DNA from: UBA4416 sp035439445
GTDB taxonomy: Bacteria; Bacteroidota; Bacteroidia; B-17B0; Aurantibacillaceae
NCBI GenBank assembly: GCA_035439445.1
Contig: DAORKG010000020.1
Span: 1 to 64,000 of the forward strand
DNA length: 64,000 nucleotides
Direction: 5' to 3'
The notes below the pieces were generated by a model, which was not told where the DNA came from, did no database searches, and saw only the letters and a list, made by a program, of their open reading frames with translations. Position 1 is the first letter of the stretch. The number at the start of each line of letters is the position of its first letter. This document shows, piece by piece, positions 8,981 through 16,133 of the stretch. Position numbers and translations under genes: made by a program.

Positions 8981-10210
8981 TTGTCTGCTCCTAAAAAAAA
9001 TACACGCCCCACTTCTAGTTCTGTTAAGGATGTGAAACTAAATTCTTTGTTAGAAATGACAAAGGCGATTAACAACAACCTCACTACTTCGCAGTTACTG
9101 GACATTTATCAGGAAATTTTAGAAAACCGACTAAAGGTGGGTAAATTGGTGTTATTTAGTTTTGCTACCGAGTGGACCTGTATTTTAAAATACGGTGTTG
9201 GAAAAGATTATAATCATATAGAATTTGAACCTGAACTATTAGATATCAAAGAAATTGAAACCATTTCCTACTCAAAAGGAAATTTAAGTCAGAAGTTTGA
9301 AATTGTGATTCCAGTATATCACAAACAAACGCCGTTGGCTTTTGTGTTACTAGGCGATATCGATGAAAAGAAAATTGAAATGAGTTCTGCTATCAAGCAT
9401 TTGCCATTTATTCAAACCTTAACGAATGTAATGGTGGTGGCTATCGAAAATAAAAAACTATACAAAACTTCTTTACAAAAAGCGGCTATACAAAAAGAGC
9501 TGGAATTGGCACAAAGCATGCAGAAACTATTATTTCCCTCTTCGTTACCAAATATTGAAGAATTGGAAATGAATGCTTTGTACTTACCTCACCAACAAGT
9601 AGGTGGCGACTACTATGATGTAATATGGATAAACGAAGTGGAGTTTGTGTTTTGCTTAGCAGATGTTTCAGGTAAAGGTGTTGCTGCTGCTTTACTGATG
9701 AGTAATTTACAAGCCGCATTGCGTGTGCTTTTAAAATACACACAAAACTTAACTGAGATTGTAATTGATATCAATCAATTAATTTGTGATAATGCAAAGA
9801 CTGAAAAATTCATATCTCTATTTATAGCTAAATATAACATTGGTACTCGTAAATTATCCTACATCAATGCAGGACATAACTCTCCAATATTATTAAATAA
9901 TAATCAGGCTATTGAATTAGATAAAGGCTGTACATTATTAGGCATAACCAATCCTTTAATATCACTCGAAACAGAAACATTATTAATATCTCCTCAATCT
10001 ATATTATTTGCTTATACAGATGGATTAACAGATACAGTGAATAGTCACGATGATACAATTTCTGTTGAAGAATTAAAAAACATACTTAAGAATAATAAAA
10101 GTTCAAATTGCGAATTCATCAACAAAGCCATGATGTATTACCTGGAAGAATTTAAAGGCGAAATGCCATTTGTGGATGATATTGCGATGTTGACTTGTAA
10201 GTTTAATTAA
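8981..10210 (+). CDS. PP2C-type (SpoIIE domain) serine/threonine phosphatase
   Basis: A 409-aa cytoplasmic protein. Residues about 15-165 form a GAF-like sensor region (LNSLLEMTKAINNNLTTSQLL is the usual opening), a short coiled coil spans about 167-185 (QKELELAQSMQKLLFP), and residues 190-409 are a SpoIIE/RsbU-type phosphatase with the metal-binding motifs GGDYYDV and LADVSGKGVAAALLM, NAGHNSPIL and FAYTDGLTD. The start is a TTG at 8981, one base after the lpxD stop; the first in-frame ATG (9056) would cut into the conserved sensor opening, so TTG is preferred. It probably dephosphorylates an anti-sigma antagonist or similar partner, but no such gene is adjacent. The end overlaps aroE by four bases, tail to tail. 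Confidence 0.9.
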   Translation: MSAPKKNTRPTSSSVKDVKLNSLLEMTKAINNNLTTSQLLDIYQEILENRLKVGKLVLFSFATEWTCILKYGVGKDYNHIEFEPELLDIKEIETISYSKGNLSQKFEIVIPVYHKQTPLAFVLLGDIDEKKIEMSSAIKHLPFIQTLTNVMVVAIENKKLYKTSLQKAAIQKELELAQSMQKLLFPSSLPNIEELEMNALYLPHQQVGGDYYDVIWINEVEFVFCLADVSGKGVAAALLMSNLQAALRVLLKYTQNLTEIVIDINQLICDNAKTEKFISLFIAKYNIGTRKLSYINAGHNSPILLNNNQAIELDKGCTLLGITNPLISLETETLLISPQSILFAYTDGLTDTVNSHDDTISVEELKNILKNNKSSNCEFINKAMMYYLEEFKGEMPFVDDIAMLTCKFN

Positions 10211-10950
10211 GAATGCCAAATCTCCCAAGCTTTGTCGGCTTGTAGTTTCAACATATTTAAACCATTTATAGTTACCGCACCATTTGCTTTACCTTTTTGT
10301 AAAAACAAGGTTTCTTCGGGATTGTAAATTAAATCGTAAAGCAAATGTTCTGAGGTAATAAACTCAAAAGAAATATCCGGACAGGCATCTATTGTAGGAT
10401 ACATGCCCAATGGAGTACAGTTAATAATGAGTTTAAATGCATTCAATACATATTCATTTAACTCAGAGTAATGAAAATAATTAGCCGATTTTTTTTCTCC
10501 GCTTGTAACATAATAAAAATCAACATCAACATTTTTCAATGCATAAGCAATGGCTTTAGACGCACCTCCTGTTCCTAATATTAATGCACGTTGGTGAATG
10601 GGTTCTAAAAAAGGCTTAATGCTTTGTGCAAATCCATAATAATCGGTATTGTATCCAACTAAATATGGGGTATTATTTTTCCAAGTAATTTTAATACAGT
10701 TAACAGCACCAATTTCTTTGGCAGTCACATCTAATTCATTTAGAAAAGGAATTACTGATTCTTTGTATGGTTTAGTCACATTTAAACCAGATAACTTGTT
10801 ATCTATAATTATTTGAAATAAATTATCTAAGTTTTCTAAATCAAAATTAGAATACTGAAAACCTTCTTTATCTTCTTTGATAAATTTTGATTCTAAATAA
10901 GATTTAGAAAAAGAGTGTGACAACGATTTGCCGATGAGACCAAAATGCAT
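10207..10950 (-). CDS. aroE: Shikimate dehydrogenase
   Basis: A 247-aa NADP-dependent enzyme that reduces 3-dehydroshikimate to shikimate in the aromatic amino acid pathway. It opens with FGLIGKSLSHSFSKSYLESKF (substrate-binding SxS loop). The catalytic pair is visible as K63 in NVTKPYKE and D103 in YNTDYYGF. The nucleotide-binding loop is LILGTGGASKAIAYAL (about 123-138), and NCTPLGMYP follows at about 178. It is a little shorter than the E. coli enzyme (272 aa), as is usual in Bacteroidota. It starts 7 bp past the stop of the LolA-like gene, so both genes are probably one minus-strand transcript. Confidence 0.95.
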   Translation of the reverse strand: MHFGLIGKSLSHSFSKSYLESKFIKEDKEGFQYSNFDLENLDNLFQIIIDNKLSGLNVTKPYKESVIPFLNELDVTAKEIGAVNCIKITWKNNTPYLVGYNTDYYGFAQSIKPFLEPIHQRALILGTGGASKAIAYALKNVDVDFYYVTSGEKKSANYFHYSELNEYVLNAFKLIINCTPLGMYPTIDACPDISFEFITSEHLLYDLIYNPEETLFLQKGKANGAVTINGLNMLKLQADKAWEIWHS

Positions 10951-10957
10951 TCGGTTT

Positions 10958-11620
10958 TTATAAATCTCTTTCGTCAGTAATTTGATCTGCTTTGAATGGC
11001 TTTAAATCAAACACAAATACATTATCTGCAATTTCGGCATTAGCCTTAAATGATTTAATCTCGTAACTTTGAGTACTGCCGTCTTTCATCATCATTACCA
11101 ATTTAGCGACTTGTTTTTTTGCTTTGTCAACAAACAATTTCACTGTATGAAATTTCTTTTTCTCAGGCTTGACAGATGGATATAAAGTAATAACATGACA
11201 AACAGCTACTCCTACTTTTTCCTCTTTATCATATTTATATTTATAACCCGTTTCATACATCGTGAAAATTTTAGAAGGATTTAATTGATCTTCGTTATTA
11301 GCTTCAAAATTTTTGATAGTTACTTCATTCGCATCTTTATTATGAGCCCAAATAGTTTTACCATCGCACACAATTGTATTCCCCGGAATATCTAATTTAA
11401 ACTTAGATCCTTTTACCTGAACTTTGCCTGTTTGTTTTTCTGTTTGCTTTTTATCTTTATTTAAGATAGTGAAGATGTACTCAGAAGTAATTGTTTTATA
11501 AGCTTTGGTAACTTTACTTAATTCATCTAAAACAGATTTTGCTTTTGGGTCCTGGTCTTGAGCAAATGAACTGAATGTTGATAGAGTGATGGTTGCTATT
11601 AATAAGAATATTTTTTTCAT
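10958..11620 (-). CDS. LolA-like outer-membrane lipoprotein carrier protein
   Basis: A 220-aa periplasmic protein. The frame opens at 11668, but ATG 11620 places the signal peptide at the very start (MKKIFLLIATITLSTFSSFAQ). The mature part reads as a LolA/LolB-type half barrel: AYKTITSEYIFTILNKDKK, then GKVQVKGSKFKLDIPGNTIVCDGKTIW, then EVTIKNFE and, later, LFVDKAKKQVAKLVMMMKDGS and FVFDLKPFKA. The family carries lipoproteins from the inner membrane to the outer membrane; in Bacteroidota the gene is often annotated as outer-membrane lipoprotein carrier protein LolA. It precedes aroE by 7 bp. Confidence 0.85.
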   Translation of the reverse strand: MKKIFLLIATITLSTFSSFAQDQDPKAKSVLDELSKVTKAYKTITSEYIFTILNKDKKQTEKQTGKVQVKGSKFKLDIPGNTIVCDGKTIWAHNKDANEVTIKNFEANNEDQLNPSKIFTMYETGYKYKYDKEEKVGVAVCHVITLYPSVKPEKKKFHTVKLFVDKAKKQVAKLVMMMKDGSTQSYEIKSFKANAEIADNVFVFDLKPFKADQITDERDL

Positions 11621-11824
11621 AATTGTTTTCCGGTTTAAGTCTTTATTAAAGACATCATTAAATTTCACAATGCCAACAGTAAGTCAATGGCCGTGCCAAA
11701 TTAGAACGCAAAAATATATAAAAAGTTTAAATCTGTTAATTTTATAAATAAACAAGGCAAATACATGTTATTAAAGATAATCCTGACTCTCGAAAAAAAT
11801 AATTAAAATATTTTCGAAAAAATT

Positions 11825-11854
11825 TTTGTGGTTAAGAAAAATGTTTTAAATTTG
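11825..11854 (+). promoter_or_regulatory. Promoter of tRNA-Asp, Bacteroidota type
   Basis: TTTG at 11825-11828, 18 bp spacing, then TAAATTTG at 11847-11854, which matches the TTTG / TAnnTTTG consensus of the primary sigma factor in this phylum. The tRNA begins 28 bp downstream. Confidence 0.75.
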
Positions 11855-11881
11855 CACTCCCAATTCGAAAGAAGGGAAGCT

Positions 11882-11955
11882 GGTCCGGTAGTTCAGCTGG
11901 TTAGAATGCCGCCCTGTCACGGCGGAGGTCGCGGGTTCGAGTCCCGTCCGGACCG
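11882..11955 (+). tRNA. tRNA-Asp (anticodon GTC)
   Basis: A full cloverleaf: acceptor stem GGTCCGG/CCGGACC (11882-11888 and 11948-11954), discriminator G11955, anticodon stem CCGCC/GGCGG (11909-11913, 11921-11925) with loop CTGTCAC holding GTC at 11916-11918, and T arm GCGGG-TTCGAGT-CCCGT. The CCA end is not encoded. The last 14 bases of the gene are the start of the attachment-site repeat: the integrated element downstream has kept the tRNA intact by supplying the same 3' end. Confidence 0.97.
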
Positions 11956-11960
11956 CAAAA
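11942..11960. repeat. Left attachment site (att) of the integrated element, in tRNA-Asp
   Basis: The 19-bp sequence TCCCGTCCGGACCGCAAAA spans the T-arm/acceptor end of tRNA-Asp and recurs exactly at 35073-35091, in the same orientation, where no tRNA precedes it. Identity stops abruptly on both sides (G before and A after here; T before and T after there). This is the standard footprint of tyrosine-recombinase integration into a tRNA 3' end. Confidence 0.92.
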
Positions 11961-11993
11961 ACCCTCTAGAAGCATTGATTCTAGAGGGTTTTG
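11957..11993 (+). terminator. Element-encoded terminator placed behind tRNA-Asp
   Basis: AAACCCTCTAGAA and TTCTAGAGGGTTTT are perfect complements around a short loop, followed by GCTTTTT. It begins at the edge of the left att site, so apart from the first bases it is carried by the element. Beyond the right att site a different hairpin (35088-35118) occupies the same distance from the repeat, which is most simply the tRNA's original terminator. Confidence 0.85.
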
Positions 11994-12319
11994 CTTTTTA
12001 GGTTAAACATAGGTAAAACATTGCTTTCTGTTCATAACTTTCACCTATTTAGTCCTCAAAACACCCAAAATAGTTCCCTAATACTTTATCCATACCTATG
12101 GTATGGATTATCTATAAGCAAACCACTTAAAAAGAGTTCTTTTTTACCCAAATTACATTGATTGGACGCAATCGCATCCGATTGATTATTAATACTTTAA
12201 CTTAATTTACTTTTGTATTGTCAAACGATTTCTATTCGCGATATGAATGAAATTTGACCATTTTGAAGACTGACTGCGCAGCAGTTGACAAAGTGCCAAA
12301 TCAATTAAAAATCACAATT
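11994..12319. other. Left-end non-coding region of the element: arm-site octamers, palindrome, candidate promoter
   Basis: No gene is seen. It holds GGTTAAAC (12001-12008) and GGTAAAAC (12012-12019), which recur near the right end and may be integrase arm sites; a 9-bp perfect inverted repeat ATCCATACC-TAT-GGTATGGAT at 12088-12108 that could be an operator; and TACTTTTG at 12209-12216, a -7 element match about 104 nt upstream of the first gene, with an ATTG 23 nt before it as a poor -33 box. Confidence 0.6.
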
Positions 12320-13069
12320 ATGGCAAGACAAAAAGGAATCATAAAGTTAAAAGGTAAAATCGGAGATTTATCCTTTTACAAAACACAGGATGGCCATTTA
12401 GCTCGTGAAAAAGGTGGTGTGGATGCCAGTCGTATAGCTAACGACCCGGCATTTATCAGAACCCGAGAAAACGGCGCTGAATTCGGTTCGTCTGCTAGCT
12501 CAGGAAAGCTAGTTAGAAATACTTTAAGACCATTGCTTATGACAGCTTCTGATAATCGTGTGACATCACGATTAACGAAGTTGATGACTGATATTAAAAA
12601 CCTTGACGCAACCTCTGTAAGAGGCAAAAGAACAGTTGGCGTTGCCATTACTCTTGCTCCTGCAAAGGCGTTGTTAAAAGGCTTTAATTTCAACGACAAA
12701 GCAATTTTAGGAAGTATTTTATTTAAACCTTTTGCAGTGACTACTGCAACTGGAGTAATTACCATTAATGGACTTATCCCTGCAAATGATATTGCGTTTC
12801 CTGCTGGAGCAACGCATATCAATATCAAAGGCGCTTGGGCTAAAGTGGATTTTGCAAACAATGTTTCTGATATTAAGTATTCAAACGTAGTGAATCTACC
12901 ACTTAATGCTGTATCATCAAACGTTGTTTTAACTCCAACAGCTGCGGCAACTGGTGCAGGAACAAATTTGTTCATGTTGCAAATTGAATTCTTACAAATG
13001 GTAAATACCGTTCAATATTCTCTTAAAAATGGCGCTTACAACGCATTAAGCGTTGTTGAGGTAGCCTAA
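12320..13069 (+). CDS. Conserved Bacteroidota protein of unknown function, first gene of the element
   Basis: A 249-aa protein. The frame is open from 12254, but ATG 12320 gives the N-terminus MARQKGIIKLKGKIGDLSFY, which I recall from many unannotated Bacteroidota proteins. Visible layout: a basic glycine-rich start (1-40, with FYKTQDGHLAREKGGVD), a region about 45-110 rich in R and S (TRENGAEFGSSASSGKLVRN), then alternating hydrophobic beta-strand-like segments (about 130-235), and a conserved-looking C-terminus (VQYSLKNGAYNALSVVEV). There is no signal peptide or membrane segment. It is followed by its own terminator and by small membrane proteins. A structural (virion- or filament-type) role is a guess from size, beta-rich character and context only; no function is known to me. 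Confidence 0.75.
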   Translation: MARQKGIIKLKGKIGDLSFYKTQDGHLAREKGGVDASRIANDPAFIRTRENGAEFGSSASSGKLVRNTLRPLLMTASDNRVTSRLTKLMTDIKNLDATSVRGKRTVGVAITLAPAKALLKGFNFNDKAILGSILFKPFAVTTATGVITINGLIPANDIAFPAGATHINIKGAWAKVDFANNVSDIKYSNVVNLPLNAVSSNVVLTPTAAATGAGTNLFMLQIEFLQMVNTVQYSLKNGAYNALSVVEVA

Positions 13070-13072
13070 CTC

Positions 13073-13104
13073 AAAAGCCCTAGGCATAAATGCCTGGGGC
13101 TTTT
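13073..13104 (+). terminator. Terminator after the 249-aa protein gene
   Basis: AAAAGCCC.AGGCA and TGCCT.GGGCTTTT pair around the loop TAAA, three bases past the stop codon. It could separate expression of this gene from that of the small genes that follow. Confidence 0.8.
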
Positions 13105-13140
13105 AAACCAATAAAATATTAATCATTAAAAACATTCAAA

Positions 13141-13368
13141 ATGAATCTTATAGACAGATTAAAAGCACCAACTCCAAAGTTCTTTAAAATATTAAGAAAT
13201 GTTGGATTAGGATTAGCTGCCGCAGGCGGCGTAATTGTGGCATCGCCAATAGCTATCCCTACAATTATTGTAACCATAGGTGGTTATTTAATTGTAGCAG
13301 GAAGCGTAGCGACTGCTATTAGCCAAGCAGTAACAACTACTGAAGGCGAAAATGTAAAAAGTAACTGA
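13141..13368 (+). CDS. Small membrane protein, two predicted helices
   Basis: A 75-aa protein with a basic N-terminus (MNLIDRLKAPTPKFFKILRN) followed by two hydrophobic helices, about 21-42 (VGLGLAAAGGVIVASPIAI) and 43-65 (PTIIVTIGGYLIVAGSVATAI), and a short polar tail. Size and topology resemble a holin or a small virion membrane protein, but no family is recognised and the role is open. It lies in the same direction as its neighbours, 27 bp before the next gene. Confidence 0.7.
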   Translation: MNLIDRLKAPTPKFFKILRNVGLGLAAAGGVIVASPIAIPTIIVTIGGYLIVAGSVATAISQAVTTTEGENVKSN

Positions 13369-13395
13369 ATAGTAATTATTAAAATCATTATAAAA

Positions 13396-13734
13396 ATGAC
13401 TGAAGAAAAAAATCAAACCGAAAAAACTCAAACTATTGTTGAGTTACAAGTTTTGCCATGTGCTAACGAAGTAGCAAAGGCAAAACAAAATGTTGAGGTA
13501 TTGAATCATGAAAACCAAGATGATCCTCCATGCGGTAAAATTATTTTAACTGTTACTTGTAACGGTTCAAAATTAACCAAAGCAGATGCAGGTTATAATG
13601 CTGAACAAACTTATGAGATTTGGGCAGGTGCAAAACTAACAAAAGCTGATGCTGGAAAAATGCCTGACATTGATGTTAGTGTGCATGAAAAATGTGGTTC
13701 AAAATTAACTAAAGCTGATTCAGGCAAAGCTTAA
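13396..13734 (+). CDS. Unknown protein with three KLTKAD repeats
   Basis: A 112-aa, charged, cysteine-containing protein with no signal peptide. The C-terminal half carries three copies of a nonamer, GSKLTKADAG (about 57-66), GAKLTKADAG (about 78-87) and GSKLTKADSG (about 101-110), spaced roughly 20 residues apart and separated by short acidic stretches; cysteines precede the first and third (VTCNGSK, EKCGSK). The DNA of the copies differs at third positions, so the protein sequence rather than the DNA has been kept. Repeats of this size often dock onto a repeating partner surface. No known family is recognised. Confidence 0.7.
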   Translation: MTEEKNQTEKTQTIVELQVLPCANEVAKAKQNVEVLNHENQDDPPCGKIILTVTCNGSKLTKADAGYNAEQTYEIWAGAKLTKADAGKMPDIDVSVHEKCGSKLTKADSGKA

Positions 13735-13745
13735 AAAAATAGATT

Positions 13746-13934
13746 ATGTCAACACACAATAACATAGAAAGCGGAACAATCTTGGGTACTGTTTCCGGAA
13801 CGGTTTTAACCGTAGCTGTGAACGTGGGTTCATCAGATATTTTAAAAACAGTTATTCTTGCTTCACTTGGTGCGGTGGTTAGTTTTAGCGTATCTTTGTT
13901 GTTGAAGTATTTAGTCAAAAGACTAAAAGAATAG
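13746..13934 (+). CDS. Small membrane protein, 62 aa
   Basis: Starts 11 bp after the KLTKAD-repeat gene. It has two hydrophobic stretches, about 12-28 (ILGTVSGTVLTVAVNVG) and 33-53 (LKTVILASLGAVVSFSVSLLL), then a basic tail (KYLVKRLKE). The layout, two helices with a positively charged end, is like that of small holins and of membrane-associated virion proteins, but no family is recognised. Together with the 75-aa protein it gives the element two tiny membrane proteins in one transcript. Confidence 0.7.
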   Translation: MSTHNNIESGTILGTVSGTVLTVAVNVGSSDILKTVILASLGAVVSFSVSLLLKYLVKRLKE

Positions 13935-13954
13935 TTTTTTAATTGTTTAGGTTT

Positions 13955-13989
13955 AAGGTCGTCAGCTTGTAGTTGACGACCTTTTTTTT
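13955..13989 (+). terminator. Terminator after the small membrane gene cluster
   Basis: AAGGTCGTCA pairs with TTGACGACCTT around an 8-nt loop and is followed by eight T residues. Confidence 0.88.
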
Positions 13990-14049
13990 ATTTGGTTTTC
14001 ATACAAAGCTACCAGTTATGTGCCAAAACTAACCAGTTACAAAGTGAGA

Positions 14050-14080
14050 GTTGCCACTTATTTGATAATTGGTAGTTTTG
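14050..14080 (+). promoter_or_regulatory. Promoter of the STAS-like gene, near-leaderless
   Basis: GTTG (14050-14053), 19 bp, then TAGTTTTG (14073-14080) fits the Bacteroidota TTTG-N19-TAnnTTTG pattern. The ATG at 14089 lies only 8 nt past the -7 element, so the leader would be at most a few bases. Confidence 0.65.
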
Positions 14081-14088
14081 TGCCCCTT

Positions 14089-14475
14089 ATGCCAAAAGTC
14101 AAAACCCGAACGGCTGAAATCTATCTTGATAAGGATTTGATTTTGCATATAGTCATGTTAAATGACGTTGTTGTAGATTATGAAGATGCACTTGATAATT
14201 TTTTAGTTGTAAAACGATTCGTTAAAGAACGACATTGCTGTAAATTAATTGACATACGATGTAAATGTCATTTTGAAGCCAAAGCAAAGCAGTTTTTAGA
14301 CACTAAAGATGTGCAAGGAAAAACATTATGTCGTGCACTATTAATCAATAGTAGCGTAAAGAAAATAACCTTAAATTATTTCTTGAAATTCAACTCACAA
14401 AAAGTACCAACCAAATTTTTCACTGAATATAATGAGGCCATCAGTTGGCTGAAAAGTTACAAGCAAACTATATAG
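14089..14475 (+). CDS. STAS/SpoIIAA-like protein (DUF7793-type)
   Basis: A 128-aa cytoplasmic protein. The frame is open from a GTG at 14020, but that start lies upstream of a good promoter; ATG 14089 gives the usual length of about 130 aa. The N-terminal part (TRTAEIYLDKDLILHIVML) and the segments KLIDIRCKCHF and RALLINSSVKKITLNYFLKFN resemble the small STAS-like proteins common in Bacteroidota, ending in a FTEYNEAISWLKSY helix. Such proteins may act in phosphatase/anti-anti-sigma signalling or lipid binding; the role here is unknown. It converges directly on the next gene with no gap. Confidence 0.7.
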   Translation: MPKVKTRTAEIYLDKDLILHIVMLNDVVVDYEDALDNFLVVKRFVKERHCCKLIDIRCKCHFEAKAKQFLDTKDVQGKTLCRALLINSSVKKITLNYFLKFNSQKVPTKFFTEYNEAISWLKSYKQTI

Positions 14476-14898
14476 TTACTTTTTTAAATATTTATAAAAC
14501 AAAGCTTTGCGCAATTGCATTAAATTAGAAAGTTGCTGTTGCAGATTAGTTTGATGCAACTCAATTTGAGCTAAAGCTTTTTGAACATCATAAAATGAGC
14601 GATTGCCAGAATTAACTGAATTTAAAACCTCATCTAAAACATCAATAACATCCCCTAAGCGAACAAACTCAATCACTGAGCCTTTGAGATAAGGACGCAA
14701 TAAACGAAGCTCCCAAATGCCTTGCAGCATGAAATAATAAAAATCCCTTTCATTTTTATCATCTGCCAGGAAAACAAAAGAATTGCAGACATAATGCCTA
14801 AATGGCTTGCCTGAGTTGAGCCCTTTATTTAAAATAAAGAAATGTGGTTGATTGTAGATTTTACCTGATTTGTGGGTTTTGATTTTTGATTTAAGCAT
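14476..14898 (-). CDS. DUF6943-like protein of Bacteroidota mobile elements
   Basis: A 140-aa basic protein. The opening KIKTHKSGKIYNQPHFFILN and the following GLNSGKPFRHYVCNSFVFLADD, then DFYYFMLQGIWELRLLRPYLKGSVI, match my memory of DUF6943, a family seen in Bacteroidota integrative elements. Residues about 85-140 are helical, rich in Q and L (QIELHQTNLQQQLSNLMQLRKALFYKYLKK), and could form a coiled coil. Its function is not known. It runs against the STAS-like gene, stop codon to stop codon. Confidence 0.65.
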   Translation of the reverse strand: MLKSKIKTHKSGKIYNQPHFFILNKGLNSGKPFRHYVCNSFVFLADDKNERDFYYFMLQGIWELRLLRPYLKGSVIEFVRLGDVIDVLDEVLNSVNSGNRSFYDVQKALAQIELHQTNLQQQLSNLMQLRKALFYKYLKK

Positions 14899-15272
14899 AA
14901 TTATGGATTTAAAAATTATGCTGCCCGCATAGCGCTATCGCGCAAGCCCCTTAATATTTTGAAAAGAAAAAACTAAAAAAACTGAACTAAAAAGCCCAGA
15001 AAAAAATGAAAAAAGAAAGCATTTTGAAAAAGGCTTGGAACGATAGGTTGCAAGGTTTTTGCATAAAAAATACTACCTGAATGTAGCGAGTTAAAAACTG
15101 TACCGTTAAAAAAGCGAAATGAAGTGTGGAGATTTTTTATGCAAAATTCATCTTGACCTTGCATACCAAAAGTGAAGAGCCTTAAATTGCTGCACTTTTT
15201 TTATTTTGATTAACATTTGAAGTCTCTAATTCTCTATTAGCTCCTTTTAGTTTATCAATCATAAATAAAGTT
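14899..15272. other. Non-coding region with long inverted repeats, possible structured RNA
   Basis: No credible gene. It contains the palindrome ATAGCGCTAT, and nested complementary segments: GCAAGGT (15050-15056) with ACCTTGC (15156-15162), and GCATAAAAAAT (15061-15071) with ATTTTTTATGC (15132-15142), enclosing a further small hairpin CTAC...GTAG. Together these make a closed fold of about 113 nt. The text between includes GCGAAATGAAGTG, which resembles phrases in the larger non-coding region at 16134-16909 on the other side of the RES-domain gene. Confidence 0.5.
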
Positions 15273-16133
15273 CTAATTACTCCAATTCAAAATGTTATCT
15301 TGAATACTAATATGATGTGCTTCAATATTTCCAATTTGTCGAAAATCAAATTTCCCTATTTCATTTTTATAGACCTGAAATTCGTCACATAATGCATTCG
15401 TCAGTTCGATATTATCTGGTGTAATAAATGTACTAGATATAGCCCAGTTTACTCCAATTTGTTTTGAGGGAACGCTTGGATAACATATAGCGTGGGCTTT
15501 ACCTTTGGCATGCAACAGAGCTAAATTACAATATGCTGTTGTAATAATATAAGTCTTCAAATCTCTTTTAGCAGGTAGTCTAAATTTATTAGCCAAGTAT
15601 CTGAAAAAAGTATGATTTGCCTCTTTTAAATCTTGCTCTTGATCTTTTACTAAGTCATCATATACAGCACCATAATATTTATCATATTCTGAAATGCGAC
15701 TATCCATATCAGGAAATGTGACTATTATTGAAGACATTTGGGACTTAATCATCCATCTACCGATTGTTACCCTGAACACATCACCTACATTTTTAGTTTC
15801 AATCCAATTTTCAATTAATTCGAAATAAGAGATAGGGCGATTTTCAGAGCAATAAAAAACATTTTGACCTGGTCTATTACAGCGCGCAAAATAATTTATT
15901 GCATCCTTTGGAGGTAAGGATATTTGACTAATTTTTTCGAAAAAATCAATATCTACATGGGTTCGAGTTCTGAAAACAGGCATGTTTACTTTCTCTTCAA
16001 AAAGTATAACTGGAAAATTTATTAATTTACTATAAGCTAAAATTGCTTTTTCGTAACAGTATTCATCATTGGGATTAAGAGCTTCTAATGAATCAATAAT
16101 TTCATTTACATTTTTAACTAGCATAAAAAGCAT
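15273..16133 (-). CDS. RES-domain protein (NAD-consuming toxin family)
   Basis: A 286-aa protein. The middle and second half fit the RES fold: R55/R57 in VFRTRTH, then the core FARCNRPGQNVFYCSENRP with Y94, and E105 in ISYFE, the positions of the Arg-Tyr-Glu triad that cleaves NAD+. The N-terminal 50 residues are extra. In classic modules a Xre/MbcA-type antitoxin precedes the toxin, but none is adjacent here, so it is either an orphan, a defence effector, or controlled otherwise. On the minus strand TATATTTG at 16145-16152 is a perfect -7 element, 11 nt upstream of the ATG; no -33 box is seen. A second ATG at 16124 is also possible. GC-richer non-coding DNA flanks it on both sides. Confidence 0.65.
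   Translation of the reverse strand: MLFMLVKNVNEIIDSLEALNPNDEYCYEKAILAYSKLINFPVILFEEKVNMPVFRTRTHVDIDFFEKISQISLPPKDAINYFARCNRPGQNVFYCSENRPISYFELIENWIETKNVGDVFRVTIGRWMIKSQMSSIIVTFPDMDSRISEYDKYYGAVYDDLVKDQEQDLKEANHTFFRYLANKFRLPAKRDLKTYIITTAYCNLALLHAKGKAHAICYPSVPSKQIGVNWAISSTFITPDNIELTNALCDEFQVYKNEIGKFDFRQIGNIEAHHISIQDNILNWSN

Noticed and set aside
12376..12975. 199-aa minus-strand frame opposite the 249-aa gene
   Set aside because: Its composition is that of the antisense of a real gene; the plus-strand frame has the conserved N-terminus, a terminator and a plausible promoter.
13396..13734. CRISPR-like or tandem DNA repeat
   Set aside because: The three repeat units differ at DNA level and lie in one coding frame; no CRISPR array or cas gene is present anywhere in the window.
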